A stretch of 6,396 nucleotides of DNA from Thiotrichaceae bacterium (GTDB lineage: Bacteria; Pseudomonadota; Gammaproteobacteria; Thiotrichales; Thiotrichaceae): positions 1 to 6,396 of the forward strand of contig JALVRY010000117.1 in NCBI GenBank assembly GCA_027024625.1, given 5' to 3'. Within the stretch, counting starts at the first letter, position 1. Each line of letters begins with the position of its first letter. The position numbers were made by a program, and so were the translations under genes. The notes under the pieces are model-generated. The model ran no database searches. It was not told the DNA's origin and worked only from the letters and a program-made list of their open reading frames with translations. Shown piece after piece: positions 5,754-6,396 of this stretch.

Positions 5754-6396
5754 TTGCTTGTTGCAAACAGATTTAATAAATTCTCCAAGTTCTCGAAACT
5801 CCTTTTCATGAGCACTGCCTTTTCTCCAAGCGAGTCCAATTTCTCTATAGCTTTCTTTATTAAGAGGATAGGTCTTAATATTAGTATTTTGTAATAATAG
5901 AGAATCTTCAGCCATTTCTGTTAAGTAGGTAATTCCTAAGTCGGAGTTGACCATCTCAATGAGTGTTAATAAGCTGCTGGCATTAAATCGGCTAATACTA
6001 TCTTGGTTGCGTATTTTACATGCGGATAAAGCATGATCACGTAGGCAATGACCATCTTCTAATAATAGGATGCTTTCAGGTTTTAACTTATTAGTTGAAT
6101 AGTGTTTTGGTTTCAACCAACGTGTTTTCTCATGGCAGGCAAGTAGAAAGTGATCTTTAAATAATGGCATAACTTCAATATTGCTTAATTTATAGGGTAG
6201 AGCGATTAAGATTAAATCCATCTCTCCTGCCATCAGTTGAGCATAAGAATTTAGTGTGGTGTCTTCTCGTAAATACAAGCGTAACTTGGGATAGCTCTCC
6301 CGCAAAGCTGGCATAGTTTTAGGCAAAATAAAGGGAGCAATAGTTGGGATAATGCCAATGTTCAAGCGACCCACTAATAAGCCATCACCCAATGTT
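5736..6396 (-). CDS. oxyR: OxyR, peroxide-sensing LysR-type regulator (C-terminal part, cut by window edge)
   Basis: About 220 C-terminal codons of a LysR-family protein are present. The N-terminal HTH lies beyond the right edge, and the frame stays open to the last base. OxyR forms a disulfide on peroxide exposure and activates catalase and peroxiredoxin genes. The visible sensor domain follows E. coli OxyR: LVGRLNIGIIPTIAPFILP at its start, LLLEDGHCLRDHALSAC in the middle, then FNASSLLTLIEMVNSDLGITYL. The two redox cysteines are present with the E. coli spacing of nine (Cys199 equivalent at 6045-6047, Cys208 equivalent at 6018-6020). A functional peroxide switch is therefore likely. Its last codons (KNRQT, stop at 5736) lie inside the shared terminator. 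It converges on doxX with a 41-bp gap. Confidence 0.93.
   Translation of the reverse strand, partial: TLGDGLLVGRLNIGIIPTIAPFILPKTMPALRESYPKLRLYLREDTTLNSYAQLMAGEMDLILIALPYKLSNIEVMPLFKDHFLLACHEKTRWLKPKHYSTNKLKPESILLLEDGHCLRDHALSACKIRNQDSISRFNASSLLTLIEMVNSDLGITYLTEMAEDSLLLQNTNIKTYPLNKESYREIGLAWRKGSAHEKEFRELGEFIKSVCNKQKNRQT

Noticed and set aside
5582..5839. 85-codon minus-strand open frame crossing the doxX end, the terminator and the oxyR end
   Set aside because: It spans a strong terminator and overlaps two supported genes in other frames.
6390..6392. TTG as the start codon of oxyR
   Set aside because: The frame continues upstream to the window edge, and the protein from here would lack the HTH domain; it is simply an internal Leu codon.

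Overview
The window looks like a chromosomal segment of a low-GC, AT-rich gammaproteobacterium. MtgA, a YadG-type ABC ATPase, LexA and a two-cysteine OxyR are all present and read as proteobacterial. Their sequences do not allow a confident genus. There are no mobile elements, RNA genes or CRISPR arrays. The spacing between genes is that of ordinary chromosome.

Layout, left to right. Bases 1-262 (minus) hold the N-terminal part of a YadG-like ABC transporter ATPase. It diverges from mtgA (282-992, plus), the monofunctional peptidoglycan glycosyltransferase, with only 19 bp between the two start codons. A 120-bp gap carries a promoter and a 6-7-6 inverted repeat in front of lexA (1113-1724, plus). 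This LexA has an intact self-cleavage site and catalytic dyad but a non-enterobacterial DNA-binding helix. Convergent to lexA, on the minus strand, lies the most interesting part. A crotonase-fold DSF synthase (RpfF-like, 3661-4584 or 4629) is followed, 105 bp downstream on the same strand, by a hybrid sensor kinase (1759-3555). The membrane input domain of that kinase resembles RpfC. A 426-bp intergenic region separates rpfF from the divergent doxX gene (5056-5694, plus). doxX converges on a partial oxyR (5736-6396, minus), and a strong bidirectional terminator lies between them. That terminator also encodes the last residues of OxyR.

How the genes may work together. RpfF would make a cis-2-unsaturated fatty acid signal (diffusible signal factor, DSF) from 3-hydroxyacyl-ACP. 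The kinase encoded next to it would sense the signal through its multi-pass membrane domain and pass phosphate from His198 to its own receiver Asp515. Compared with the Xanthomonas system, three things differ: synthase and sensor are in tandem rather than facing each other, the sensor has no C-terminal HPt domain, and no RpfG-type HD-GYP effector is encoded here. The output must therefore be encoded elsewhere. The other genes (cell-wall synthesis, SOS control, DoxX/OxyR oxidative stress) have no demonstrated link to the DSF pair.

Family assignments rest on recognised motifs and remembered family sequences. No database search or alignment was run.
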